A stretch of 10,894 nucleotides of DNA from Pseudomonadales bacterium. Lineage in GTDB: Bacteria; Pseudomonadota; Gammaproteobacteria; Pseudomonadales; Azotimanducaceae. Each line of letters starts with the position of its first letter. The stretch's first letter is position 1. The notes under the pieces were generated by a model. The model searched no databases, was not told the origin of the DNA, and was given only the letters and a program-made list of their open reading frames with translations. Below, one piece after another: positions 1 through 7,542 of the stretch. The translations under genes and the position numbers were made by a program. Location of the stretch: positions 1-10,894 of the forward strand of contig SKXG01000063.1 of assembly GCA_007128525.1 (NCBI GenBank), in the 5' to 3' direction.

Positions 1-1862
1 CTACGGGTCACCGGCGCCAGTGCGGCCTGGCGTGCAGCCGGCACCGCCTCCTGTTCTTCGATGTCGCGATCACGACCACGACTCTCTACCGACAGCGCCT
101 CGACGATGATGGGCCTGTCGCTGCTGATGAACCCGAAGCGCTGTTGGTGCAGCGCTTCAAAGTCCTCACGCGTCTGCGTCAGTGACTGCCGGGGGACGAT
201 CAGCGCGCTATCCGTGCCCTGGTAACGCAGGTGCAGACGGGTTTGCGTTCGAATCTGGTCTGCTTGCAGACCCTGTCTCGTGAGTTCCTCAATATTCCGT
301 GCGCTCAGTTGTCCAGAGAGTTTGTCGAGGCGCTTTTGTATTTCGGTGTCGAATGGTGCTTCGACGGCCTGCTCCCGAGAGCAGCTCAGCTCTGCCAGAC
401 CCATGCCATAGGCGGACAGCACGCCGGAGAATGGGTGAAAGAAGATGGTGGACATGCTCAGCGCATCCGCCACCAGGCAGGCATGCTGACCGCCGGCACC
501 ACCGAAGCAGGTCAGGGCGTACCTGGAGATGTCGTGGCCACGCTGTACAGAGATCTTCTTGATCGCCTGAGCCATGTTCTCAACTGCAATCTGCAGAAAA
601 CCATCTGCCAGGCTTTCAGGGCTGCGCCCGTCGCCGAGTTGCTTGCGAAGGGCATTGAACTTTGTACGGACAACGTCGGCGTCGAGGGGCAGGTTGGCAT
701 TCGGGCCAAAGGTCTTGGGGAAGTAGTCCGGCAGCAGCTTGCCGACCATCAGGTTGGCATCGGTGACCGTCAGAGGCCCGCCGCGGCGATAACAGGCCGG
801 ACCGGGGTTGGCGCCGGCGGAGTCTGGCCCCACCCGCAAACGGCTGCCGTCAAAAGACAGAACGGAGCCGCCACCAGCCGCAACTGTGTGAATCTGCATC
901 ATCGGCGCACGCAGCCGGATGCCGTCCACCTCAGTGTCGAAGGAGCGCTCCAGTTCGCCCTGGTAGTGACACACATCGGTTGATGTGCCGCCCATGTCGA
1001 AGCCGATAATGCGTTCGAATCCGGCCAGCGCGCTGCTTTGTACAGCGCCGATCACGCCACCGGCCGGGCCGGACAGAATGGCGTCTTTGCCCTGAAAGAG
1101 GCTGGCATCGGTCAGACCGCCGGATGACTGCATAAACATCAGGCGGCAACCCGTGTCGTCAAGCTGCCCCAGTTCCGCTGCAATCTGGTCGACGTAGCGC
1201 CTGAGTATCGGAGACAGGTAGGCATCCACCACCGTCGTGTCGCCACGCGGCACAAACTTCATCAATGGGCTGACCTGGTGACTGGCGGACACCTGGCTAA
1301 AGCCGATGTCGCTGGCGATCTGAATGGCGGCCCGCTCATGATCGGCATAGCGATAAGCATGCAGAAAGCAGATGGCTATGGCGCGAAAGCCATCGTCATA
1401 AGCCTGCTGCAGGACATTGCGTGTGTGGTCAGTGTCGAAAGCTTCCAGCTCCTGGCCAGCGGCATCAAAGCGGCCGGGTACTTCGAGGACGCGGCTGTAC
1501 AGCATGGGCGGCTTGTCGATCCGCAGCTTGAACAGGTGCGGCCTGGCCTGGGTGCCGATTTCCAGAGCGTCACCGAAGCCCTGGTTGGTCAGGAATACCG
1601 TGGGCTCACCCTTGCGCTGGAGCAAGGCATTGGTGGCCACCGTAGTGCCCATTTTGATGGCGGCCACTTCTGACGCCGGAATCGGGTCGGTTGCGCCGAG
1701 GCCCAGCAGGTCGCGGATGCCCTGCAGCGCCGCATCCGGATACTGCTCCGGGTTATCGGACAGCAGTTTGTGCGTGACCAGGCGCCCGTCCGGACGTCGT
1801 GCCACGACATCGGTAAAGGTGCCGCCACGATCAACCCAGAACTCCCAGCGCGCATTTGGCAT
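1..1862 (-). CDS. Hydantoinase A / 5-oxoprolinase family protein, N-terminal part (cut by left edge)
   Basis: ATP-dependent amide-ring hydrolase of the HyuA/5-oxoprolinase (OPLAH) family; members open 5-oxoproline to L-glutamate or hydrolyse hydantoins in the cytoplasm. About 620 residues are visible and the frame is open to the left edge, so the C-terminus is missing. Seen: the N-terminal hallmark DRGGTFTDVV at residues 11-20, MGTTVATNALL at 71-81, VPRGDTTVVDAYLSP at 204-218, an ATPase-fold SGPAGG at 264-269, and FDMGGTSTDV at 288-297. Further on come NPGPACYRRGGPLTVTDAN and a glycine-rich CFGGAGGQHACLVADAL. These fit the OPLAH branch, which in many bacteria is a HyuA-HyuB fusion of about 1,200 residues; whether HyuB is fused here cannot be seen. 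Start: ATG at 1862. An in-frame GTG at 1877 directly follows a stop (TAA, 1880-1878) and would add five residues; neither start has a clear ribosome site. Divergent from the diguanylate cyclase gene. True substrate undetermined. Confidence 0.92.
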   Translation of the reverse strand, partial: MPNARWEFWVDRGGTFTDVVARRPDGRLVTHKLLSDNPEQYPDAALQGIRDLLGLGATDPIPASEVAAIKMGTTVATNALLQRKGEPTVFLTNQGFGDALEIGTQARPHLFKLRIDKPPMLYSRVLEVPGRFDAAGQELEAFDTDHTRNVLQQAYDDGFRAIAICFLHAYRYADHERAAIQIASDIGFSQVSASHQVSPLMKFVPRGDTTVVDAYLSPILRRYVDQIAAELGQLDDTGCRLMFMQSSGGLTDASLFQGKDAILSGPAGGVIGAVQSSALAGFERIIGFDMGGTSTDVCHYQGELERSFDTEVDGIRLRAPMMQIHTVAAGGGSVLSFDGSRLRVGPDSAGANPGPACYRRGGPLTVTDANLMVGKLLPDYFPKTFGPNANLPLDADVVRTKFNALRKQLGDGRSPESLADGFLQIAVENMAQAIKKISVQRGHDISRYALTCFGGAGGQHACLVADALSMSTIFFHPFSGVLSAYGMGLAELSCSREQAVEAPFDTEIQKRLDKLSGQLSARNIEELTRQGLQADQIRTQTRLHLRYQGTDSALIVPRQSLTQTREDFEALHQQRFGFISSDRPIIVEALSVESRGRDRDIEEQEAVPAARQAALAPVTR

Positions 1863-1985
1863 ATCAATATCAGCCACTTAGATCAGTTTCAGAGGGCGGC
1901 TGCCCCAAAGTGGTCCATTCTGCCATGGCTACTACACTTACTTCAGACATAGAGTTTCGTGCTACGCGCGGCAAGTGGCCCGCAC

Positions 1986-1992
1986 AAGGAGG
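1986..1992 (+). promoter_or_regulatory. Strong Shine-Dalgarno site supporting a GTG start at 1997
   Basis: AAGGAGG sits four bases upstream of an in-frame GTG at 1997. The alternative in-frame ATG at 1925 has no purine-rich site in front of it. The spacing is on the short side, so the choice is favoured rather than proven. Confidence 0.55.
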
Positions 1993-1996
1993 CCGT

Positions 1997-3148
1997 GTGT
2001 TTGAAGATGAAGATCCGGAACGGATCCGGCGCGCTCAGCAGCTGCGAATTCAGCGGCTGAGCTGGGGCCTGATGTATCAGGGGGTGACGTTGCTCGTTGC
2101 CCTGGTCGTCTATCTGGCTGGCCTGGTTCCGCTGAGCCGCACGCTTGAGTTTGTTGCGGCCACCATGTTGATTCAATTGGCTGTCTTTGCCTGCATCCGG
2201 AGCAACCTGAATCTGAAGTTTCGGGACCCCAGTCTGACCAGCCTGCAGATTGTGTTGCCGATTTGGCCAGCGGTGTACTTCATGTTCTTCATTGCAGATC
2301 CACAGGCGCGGTCAGCGTTCCTGCTGGTGGCCGTTGGCGGGCTGCTGTTTGGCGCCCTGGGCGTGGATCGTCGCAGCATGTTGAAGATGGGCGCCATGAT
2401 CGTGCTGGCTTACATCCTGTTGCTGGTCGCCCTGTGGAACCTGGCACCGGAACGGTTGAGCTGGCGTGTCGAAGCGGCTGTCATTATCGCCTATGCCGGC
2501 GTCCTCGCCGTTGTGTCGTACCTGGGCAGTTTCGTCGTCGGGCTGCGGCGCTCATTGAAGGAGAGCAACATCGAGCTGCGTCAGGCGATGGTATCGCTGG
2601 AAGATCTGGCCACGCGGGATCCATTGACCAGCCTGCCGAACCGCCGCTCAGTCATGGATCAACTTGATCGGGAAAGCTCCAGAGTAGAGCGTCGGGATCC
2701 GGACGAAACCGCACTGTGCCTGAGCATTCTGGACATCGACCATTTCAAGCCGGTCAATGATGTGCATGGCCATCAGGCGGGTGATGCTGTGCTCAAGCAG
2801 GTTGGCCAAACGCTTCAGGACACCATTCGCAAAGGCGACTTCGTCGGTCGCTATGGCGGCGAAGAGTTCCTGATTCTGTTGCCGGAGTGCAGCGCCCCCA
2901 AAGCGCTGGCGGCGGCTGAGCGCGTGCGCAAAGCCATTGAGGCCATGGTGCCTGACGCGTTGCCGGTGGGGCAGCAGATCACGGTGTCGCAGGGTGTGGC
3001 GGTGCACCGTCGCGGTGAGAACATTCACGACACCCTGAAACGTGCGGACATGGCCCTGTATGAGGCCAAAGACAACGGCCGCAATCAGGTGGTTGTAGAC
3101 GCCGGCGACCTGCCCAAAGCGCCTCTCAGCCGAGTCGCACCAGACTGA
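1997..3148 (+). CDS. Membrane-bound diguanylate cyclase (GGDEF domain)
   Basis: Makes cyclic di-GMP from two GTP; the catalytic domain faces the cytoplasm. With the GTG start at 1997 the protein has 383 residues. About six hydrophobic segments are seen at roughly 26-48, 51-67, 80-99, 105-123, 129-148 and 157-182, forming an N-terminal membrane sensor that I cannot assign to a named family. A short charged helix (about 184-207) leads to DPLTSLPNRR at 208-217, the usual GGDEF-domain entry. Metal and substrate residues are in LDIDHFKPVND (245-255). The active-site signature is an intact GGEEF at 287-291. An RKGD at 278-281, five residues before it, matches the RxxD inhibitory I-site, so product inhibition is expected. 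There is no EAL domain and no periplasmic loop long enough for a ligand domain. An ATG at 1925 would add 24 residues. Divergent from the hydantoinase gene; its 3' end overlaps the fbiC 3' end by 23 bp. Confidence 0.96.
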   Translation: MFEDEDPERIRRAQQLRIQRLSWGLMYQGVTLLVALVVYLAGLVPLSRTLEFVAATMLIQLAVFACIRSNLNLKFRDPSLTSLQIVLPIWPAVYFMFFIADPQARSAFLLVAVGGLLFGALGVDRRSMLKMGAMIVLAYILLLVALWNLAPERLSWRVEAAVIIAYAGVLAVVSYLGSFVVGLRRSLKESNIELRQAMVSLEDLATRDPLTSLPNRRSVMDQLDRESSRVERRDPDETALCLSILDIDHFKPVNDVHGHQAGDAVLKQVGQTLQDTIRKGDFVGRYGGEEFLILLPECSAPKALAAAERVRKAIEAMVPDALPVGQQITVSQGVAVHRRGENIHDTLKRADMALYEAKDNGRNQVVVDAGDLPKAPLSRVAPD

Positions 3149-5663
3149 CGTCGCCGTCGAGCCCCGGGCGTGACAGCGGCCGCTTCTGCTCGCGACGTTC
3201 GTACTTGCGCGCTGGCGTGTTGACGATGTCCGTAAGTGGTTCAGCCTGAAGGCCGGCATCGATTCGTTCCGGCGGCACATCACCATAGAGCGTGTTGCGC
3301 TGACGCGGCGTACGACCCGCCCCCTCGATCATCTCGCGCATCCGTACCGGAGACGTCTCCTGCCCATGGGCTGAACCCGCTGCGCGCGTGATGCTTTCGT
3401 TCATCAAGGTACCGCCCAGATCGTTACAGCCTGCGTTCAGACAGGCGACCAGGCCCTGGTGACCCATCTTCACCCAGGACGCCTGAATATTGTCGATCTG
3501 TCCGTGCAGGGCGAGCCGGGCAACAGCATGCATCAGCAGTGACTCGCGGAACGTTGGCCCTTTACGTGCGTGACCTTTCAGGTACAGCGGCGCTTCCATA
3601 TGCACGAAAGGCAGCGGAACGAATTCGGTAAAGCCGCCGGTACGCGCCTGCAGGTCGCGGACGCGCAACAGGTGCCGCGCCCAATGCTCCGGTCTGTCGA
3701 CATGGCCATACATGATGGTGGCGGTGGTGCGCAGCCCGACAGCATGGGCAGCCGCCATCACCTCGAACCATTGTGCCGTATTGATCTTGTCCGGGCAGAG
3801 AATGGCGCGCACTTCGTCATCCAGCACTTCCGCGGCCGTGCCAGGCAAGGTGTCCAGGCCAGCGGCTTTGAGCTGCGTCAGATAGTCGGGTAGGGCGAGA
3901 CCAAGCGTCTCGGCCCCTTGCCAGATTTCCAGCGGCGAATAGGCATGAATGTGGATGTCCGGCACGGCGGCCTTGGTGGCGCGCAGAATATCGAGATAGG
4001 TCTGGCCGGTGTACTCCGGATGAATGCCGCCCTGCATGCAGACTTCGGTGCCGCCACGCGCCCAGGCCTCTTCGGTCCGGCGCTGGATCTCATCTAGCCC
4101 GAGATCATACGGCCGGCCACGCAGGTTCTCGGCCAGTTTGCCTTTGGAGAAGGCGCAGAACTGACACTTGAAATAGCAGATGTTGGTGTAGTTGATGTTG
4201 CGGTTGACCACAAAGCTGACAGTGTCGCCACAGACGCGTTTGCGCAGATCATCGGCAGCTTGCAGCACAGCATTGAGGTCGTCGCCCCGCGCCTGAAACA
4301 GACGCACGATCTCTGCTTCGTCGAGGCGCTCCTGGCATGCAGCGCGTTGCAGTATCTGCGCAACGTCACTTGAGACCTGCTTGGGCGATCGGCTGACGGC
4401 TTCCAGCAGGCGGGCGGGTGGTGGCGTTTCCGCGCCAGGCGTCCAGTCGTCGGTGCGTGGCAAGCCCTCAGCATCAATCGAGCGCAGCAGCCGTGATCGC
4501 AGGGCGTCGTCAACCCAGGTCTCTGCCTGGCGCGCATAAGCCGGATAAATGGTCAGGCGCTCTTGCAGGTATTTGCCGGCTGCCGCCGTTTCGCGTGCCA
4601 GCTCTTCCAGGTGTGGCCAGGGCGCTTCAGGATTGACGAAGTCTGGCGTCAGCGGAGACACGCCACCCCAGTCGTTGATGCCGGCCGCAACAATCTGCGG
4701 CAGTACACCCGGGCTCAGGTTGGGTGGCGCCTGAATACTCATGTCAGGCCCGAACAGGATGCGGGCGATGGCAATGGTCCACAGCAGTTCGTTCAGATCC
4801 GGTTCCGGTGCCCGGGCCATTTTGGTGCCGGGCTTGGCGCGGAAATTCTGGATGATGATTTCCTGAATGTGACCGTAGCGTTGATGCAGTGCCCGAATGG
4901 CCAGCAATGAGCTGACGCGCTCGCGGCGGGTTTCTCCAATGCCGATCAGTATGCCGGTTGTGAACGGGACTCGGGCTTCTCCGGCCAGCGCCAGCGTCTC
5001 AAGCCGTACGGCCGGGATCTTGTCCGGCGAACCATGGTGCGGCATGCCTTTCTCGGTCAGCCGGTCGGCGGCGGATTCCAGCATGATGCCCATCGATGGC
5101 GACACCTTGCGCAGCTCAGCAAGCTCGTCGGCGGTCAGCGTGCCTGGATTCAGGTGCGGCAGCAGCCCGGTTTCCTCAAGGACTGCTTCGGCACAGGCGC
5201 GCAGGTATTCGGTCGTGCTGGCAAAACCCATCTCGGCCAGGGCTTCGCGGGCGGCCTTGTAGCGCAGCTCCGGCTTCTCACCGAGTGTGAACAGTGCTTC
5301 CTTGCAGCCGAGTGCCGCGCCTTCGCGGGCAATGTCCAGGACCTGTTCGATGCTCAGATAGGGCGCTTCGACTTTGCGGGGCGTCACCGCGAAGGTGCAG
5401 TAGTGACAAACATCCCGGCACAGGTGGGTGAGCGGAATGAAGACTTTCTTTGAATAGGTGATCAGATTCCGATGGCCGGTGTCGCGCAGTGCGGCGGCGA
5501 CCTGTGCCAGTTGCCTGGTATCGTCGACTTCGGCCAGCAGCATGGCCTGGTCGTCATCGGGAAGTATCAGCTGGCGTGCGGCATCCAGAACGGCATCTAC
5601 GCCCACGCTGCGCTTTGGCGTTGTGGTCTGGTCCAGATGCTGGCTTGAAGACTGCTCGGTCAT
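3126..5663 (-). CDS. fbiC: FbiC, fused CofG-CofH Fo synthase (7,8-didemethyl-8-hydroxy-5-deazariboflavin synthase)
   Basis: Radical-SAM enzyme making Fo, the deazaflavin chromophore of F420, from tyrosine and 5-amino-6-ribitylamino-uracil. The 845 residues are close to the mycobacterial FbiC length (about 856). Two radical-SAM domains are visible, each with a CxxxCxxC cluster motif for a 4Fe-4S centre. The N-terminal CofG-like half has C82, C86 and C89 (LCRDVCHYCTF). The C-terminal CofH-like half has C496, C500 and C503 (NICYFKCQFCAF). Other family sequences are LNPGTLTADE (171-180), FRAKPGT (274-280), INDWGGVSPLTPDFVNPE (329-346), a CofH-type VCMQGGIHPE (541-550), and a late GRTPRQRNTLYGDV. 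About 35 residues follow that last block and run into the overlap with the convergent GGDEF gene. Start: ATG at 5663, 33 bases after the cofC stop, with only a weak, distant AGGA. Last gene of the F420 operon. The fused arrangement is the actinobacterial type; archaea and cyanobacteria usually carry separate cofG and cofH. Confidence 0.97.
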   Translation of the reverse strand: MTEQSSSQHLDQTTTPKRSVGVDAVLDAARQLILPDDDQAMLLAEVDDTRQLAQVAAALRDTGHRNLITYSKKVFIPLTHLCRDVCHYCTFAVTPRKVEAPYLSIEQVLDIAREGAALGCKEALFTLGEKPELRYKAAREALAEMGFASTTEYLRACAEAVLEETGLLPHLNPGTLTADELAELRKVSPSMGIMLESAADRLTEKGMPHHGSPDKIPAVRLETLALAGEARVPFTTGILIGIGETRRERVSSLLAIRALHQRYGHIQEIIIQNFRAKPGTKMARAPEPDLNELLWTIAIARILFGPDMSIQAPPNLSPGVLPQIVAAGINDWGGVSPLTPDFVNPEAPWPHLEELARETAAAGKYLQERLTIYPAYARQAETWVDDALRSRLLRSIDAEGLPRTDDWTPGAETPPPARLLEAVSRSPKQVSSDVAQILQRAACQERLDEAEIVRLFQARGDDLNAVLQAADDLRKRVCGDTVSFVVNRNINYTNICYFKCQFCAFSKGKLAENLRGRPYDLGLDEIQRRTEEAWARGGTEVCMQGGIHPEYTGQTYLDILRATKAAVPDIHIHAYSPLEIWQGAETLGLALPDYLTQLKAAGLDTLPGTAAEVLDDEVRAILCPDKINTAQWFEVMAAAHAVGLRTTATIMYGHVDRPEHWARHLLRVRDLQARTGGFTEFVPLPFVHMEAPLYLKGHARKGPTFRESLLMHAVARLALHGQIDNIQASWVKMGHQGLVACLNAGCNDLGGTLMNESITRAAGSAHGQETSPVRMREMIEGAGRTPRQRNTLYGDVPPERIDAGLQAEPLTDIVNTPARKYERREQKRPLSRPGLDGDVSLVRLG

Positions 5664-5696
5664 GGCGCTAATGGTCCTGCCTGAAATCAGATTGGT

Positions 5697-6410
5697 TTAG
5701 TGGTGCTGGCCTGCCAGGTGGTTCCCTGGTGGCGCTCCGGCGCTGCCGGCCGTCCCGGTCAACAGGCGTTCTGCAATGCCACTGCGATCCAGATAGTCGC
5801 GGGTGTGGCAGTCGCGCGCCCGGTGCAGCAGGGCTTGCAGATCGCGTACGTCATCGATGTCCAGACTGAGGTCGGGGCTGGGCGATACGCAGGGCGTCAC
5901 ACCGATGCCATAGGCGGCATCCAGGTGGGGCCTGAAACTCTGGCCGTCAAACTGATAACGAATCAGGTTGGGCGGCGTCGACAGGATGCAGTTGGTGCCC
6001 TGGCTGCGGCTGTCCGGCACCAGCGTAAGTGCCCGTTGTTGTTGCTGATGGGTATCGATCAGCGCTGCCAGCTCGCTGGCAGTGGCGAGCGGGATATCAG
6101 CTGGCAGTATCAGCGTGCCGGTGGCCTGATGCTGGTTCATCAGCAGACCGCCGGCATTCTGCACCGCTGCCGACAGGTCGGCGCCGGCCGGTTCCTGGTA
6201 GAGCTGTGCGCCCCACTGCCGTGCAATCGCTGCGGCCTGCGGCTCCCTGGAGACCAGCAGTAATCCTTGCAATCCCTTGGTGCTGGCCAGGGCGCTGAGC
6301 ACATCTGTGGCCATGGCCTGCATCAGTGCCGCACGTTCCGTTGCGGACAGCACATCGGCCAGGCGCTGTTTGGCCTGTGCGAACGGTTTCAGTGGTACCA
6401 CTGCCCACAT
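5697..6410 (-). CDS. cofC: CofC/FbiD, phospholactate (or phosphoenolpyruvate) guanylyltransferase
   Basis: Transfers GMP from GTP to a three-carbon phospho-acid, giving the activated intermediate used by CofD. The family is known to use 2-phospholactate, phosphoenolpyruvate or 3-phosphoglycerate in different organisms; the sequence alone does not decide which. The protein has 237 residues, slightly long because of a glycine/alanine-rich tail (about 218-237). Seen: the N-terminal nucleotide-binding strand and loop MWAVVPLKPFAQAKQRL (1-17), LPADIPLA (102-109) with a metal-type aspartate, SRSQGTNCIL (134-143), the F-x-G-x-S-F-x-x-H block at 154-162, and LSLDIDDVRDL (181-191). ATG at 6410 is the first usual start in frame after a stop; it lacks a well-spaced ribosome site (AGGGGG lies 15 bases away). 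It follows cofD by 89 bases and precedes fbiC by 33. Confidence 0.95.
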   Translation of the reverse strand: MWAVVPLKPFAQAKQRLADVLSATERAALMQAMATDVLSALASTKGLQGLLLVSREPQAAAIARQWGAQLYQEPAGADLSAAVQNAGGLLMNQHQATGTLILPADIPLATASELAALIDTHQQQQRALTLVPDSRSQGTNCILSTPPNLIRYQFDGQSFRPHLDAAYGIGVTPCVSPSPDLSLDIDDVRDLQALLHRARDCHTRDYLDRSGIAERLLTGTAGSAGAPPGNHLAGQHH

Positions 6411-6499
6411 GGGATCTACGGTCAGCCCCCTGGTTGCTCACGCTTGCGCTTTCTCTACCCGGGCAGCTGGACAGCCGGGCAGGACACAGGCGCCGGTGC

Positions 6500-7504
6500 T
6501 CAGGCGCGCTGCAGTTCGCGGATGACGTCCAGCACATGCTGTGCAAGATCGACTCGATCCTGCAACGTTACCATGACGCTCTGAGCGACAGAAGGGTGCA
6601 GCCCGAGGGCCGCCACGGCCGGCGCCAGGGCTGCATCCTGGTCATCGAGTACGAAAGCATTGGCGATGCCGCGGTAATGATCGGCCACGGCATCGGCGGT
6701 CGCCGGCACCTGCAGTTCCTGCATCAGCTTGGCGGTGGGGCCTTTCAAGGCTTGCCCGGCAACAATCGGCGACACGGCCACAACCGGGCAGCTGACGGCG
6801 GCCAGGCGTTCCGCCAGCTCCGGAATGGCGAGCAACGGGTCCACGCTCAGGTAGGGGTTTGACGGACAGATGATGACACCGTTGAGAGCCGGATCCTCGA
6901 GCTGGGCGGCAATGGCCGGGTTCAGCCGGGCCTGGTCGGCACCGGCGAAGCGGATGCCACGAACCGCCGGCTGGCATCGGCGGCGCACAAAATAGTGCTG
7001 GAACGGCAGCTCGCCTTCATCGGTATCGACCATGGTGCGAACCGGGTCATCGCTGCCGGGAAGCAGGGCGTACGGCACCCCGAAGGCCTTCGCCAGATTT
7101 GCCATGGCCGTCGTCAGCGATTTGCCCTCGCGCAGGTCGCGGGTGCGTTGCACATGAACGGCCAGATCCCGGTCACCGAGGTTGAACCAGTCCGGACCGC
7201 CGAGCTCGCGTACTGCGGCCATAAAGGCCCAGGTTTCGTCGCGGCGGCCCCAGCCGGTGTCCGGGTTGCTCTCATCGGCAAGCGTGTACAGCAAAGTGTC
7301 CAGATCCGGGCAGATGTGCAGGCCCATATGATCGAAGTCATCGCCAACGTTTACCGCAAAGCTGAGTTGCTCTGGTGGCAGCAGTTTGCTCAGACCAAGG
7401 GCCAGCTTGGCGCCGCCGACACCACCCGTCAGCGCCAGGTAGCGGCCGGCTAGATGGCGCTTCGGCTGGTCTTGAGTTGCCTGTTGAGTTGCGTCTGCTG
7501 GCAC
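6500..7504 (-). CDS. cofD: CofD/FbiA, phospholactate (or enolpyruvyl) transferase
   Basis: Transfers the phospho-three-carbon unit from the CofC product onto the Fo side chain, giving F420-0 or dehydro-F420-0. At 334 residues it is the usual family length. Seen: the N-terminal glycine loop LTGGVGGAKLALGL (25-38), VNVGDDFDHMGLHICPDLDT (51-70) with the conserved acidic pair, LGDRDLA (109-115), DEGELPFQHYFV (162-173), and ICPSNPYLSVDPLLAIPEL (212-230), all typical of CofD. The start is GTG at 7504: the frame is closed by TGA 27 bases upstream with no other common start in between, and AGGGGA lies six bases ahead. It follows cofE by 38 bases. No domain is missing, added or broken. Confidence 0.97.
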   Translation of the reverse strand: MPADATQQATQDQPKRHLAGRYLALTGGVGGAKLALGLSKLLPPEQLSFAVNVGDDFDHMGLHICPDLDTLLYTLADESNPDTGWGRRDETWAFMAAVRELGGPDWFNLGDRDLAVHVQRTRDLREGKSLTTAMANLAKAFGVPYALLPGSDDPVRTMVDTDEGELPFQHYFVRRRCQPAVRGIRFAGADQARLNPAIAAQLEDPALNGVIICPSNPYLSVDPLLAIPELAERLAAVSCPVVAVSPIVAGQALKGPTAKLMQELQVPATADAVADHYRGIANAFVLDDQDAALAPAVAALGLHPSVAQSVMVTLQDRVDLAQHVLDVIRELQRA

Positions 7505-7510
7505 TGGTGA

Positions 7511-7516
7511 TCCCCT
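7511..7516 (-). promoter_or_regulatory. Ribosome binding site that fixes the GTG start of cofD
   Basis: AGGGGA (minus strand) with six bases before GTG at 7504. No ATG is available in this frame between the upstream TGA and the conserved CofD N-terminus, so this site decides the start. Confidence 0.55.
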
Positions 7517-7542
7517 GCGCAGGTCGCCTGTTCAGAAGTACC

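Noticed and set aside
231..983. 250-codon open frame on the plus strand
   Set aside because: It is antisense to the hydantoinase/5-oxoprolinase gene, whose motifs run unbroken through this stretch. No family signature in the plus-strand translation.
2648..3286. 212-codon open frame on the minus strand
   Set aside because: It covers the GGDEF catalytic core and the fbiC 3' end in a different frame; both have clear motifs, and this frame has none.
7505..7542. Search for a separate transcription start between cofE and cofD
   Set aside because: The 38-base gap contains only a ribosome site and no -10-like AT-rich motif.
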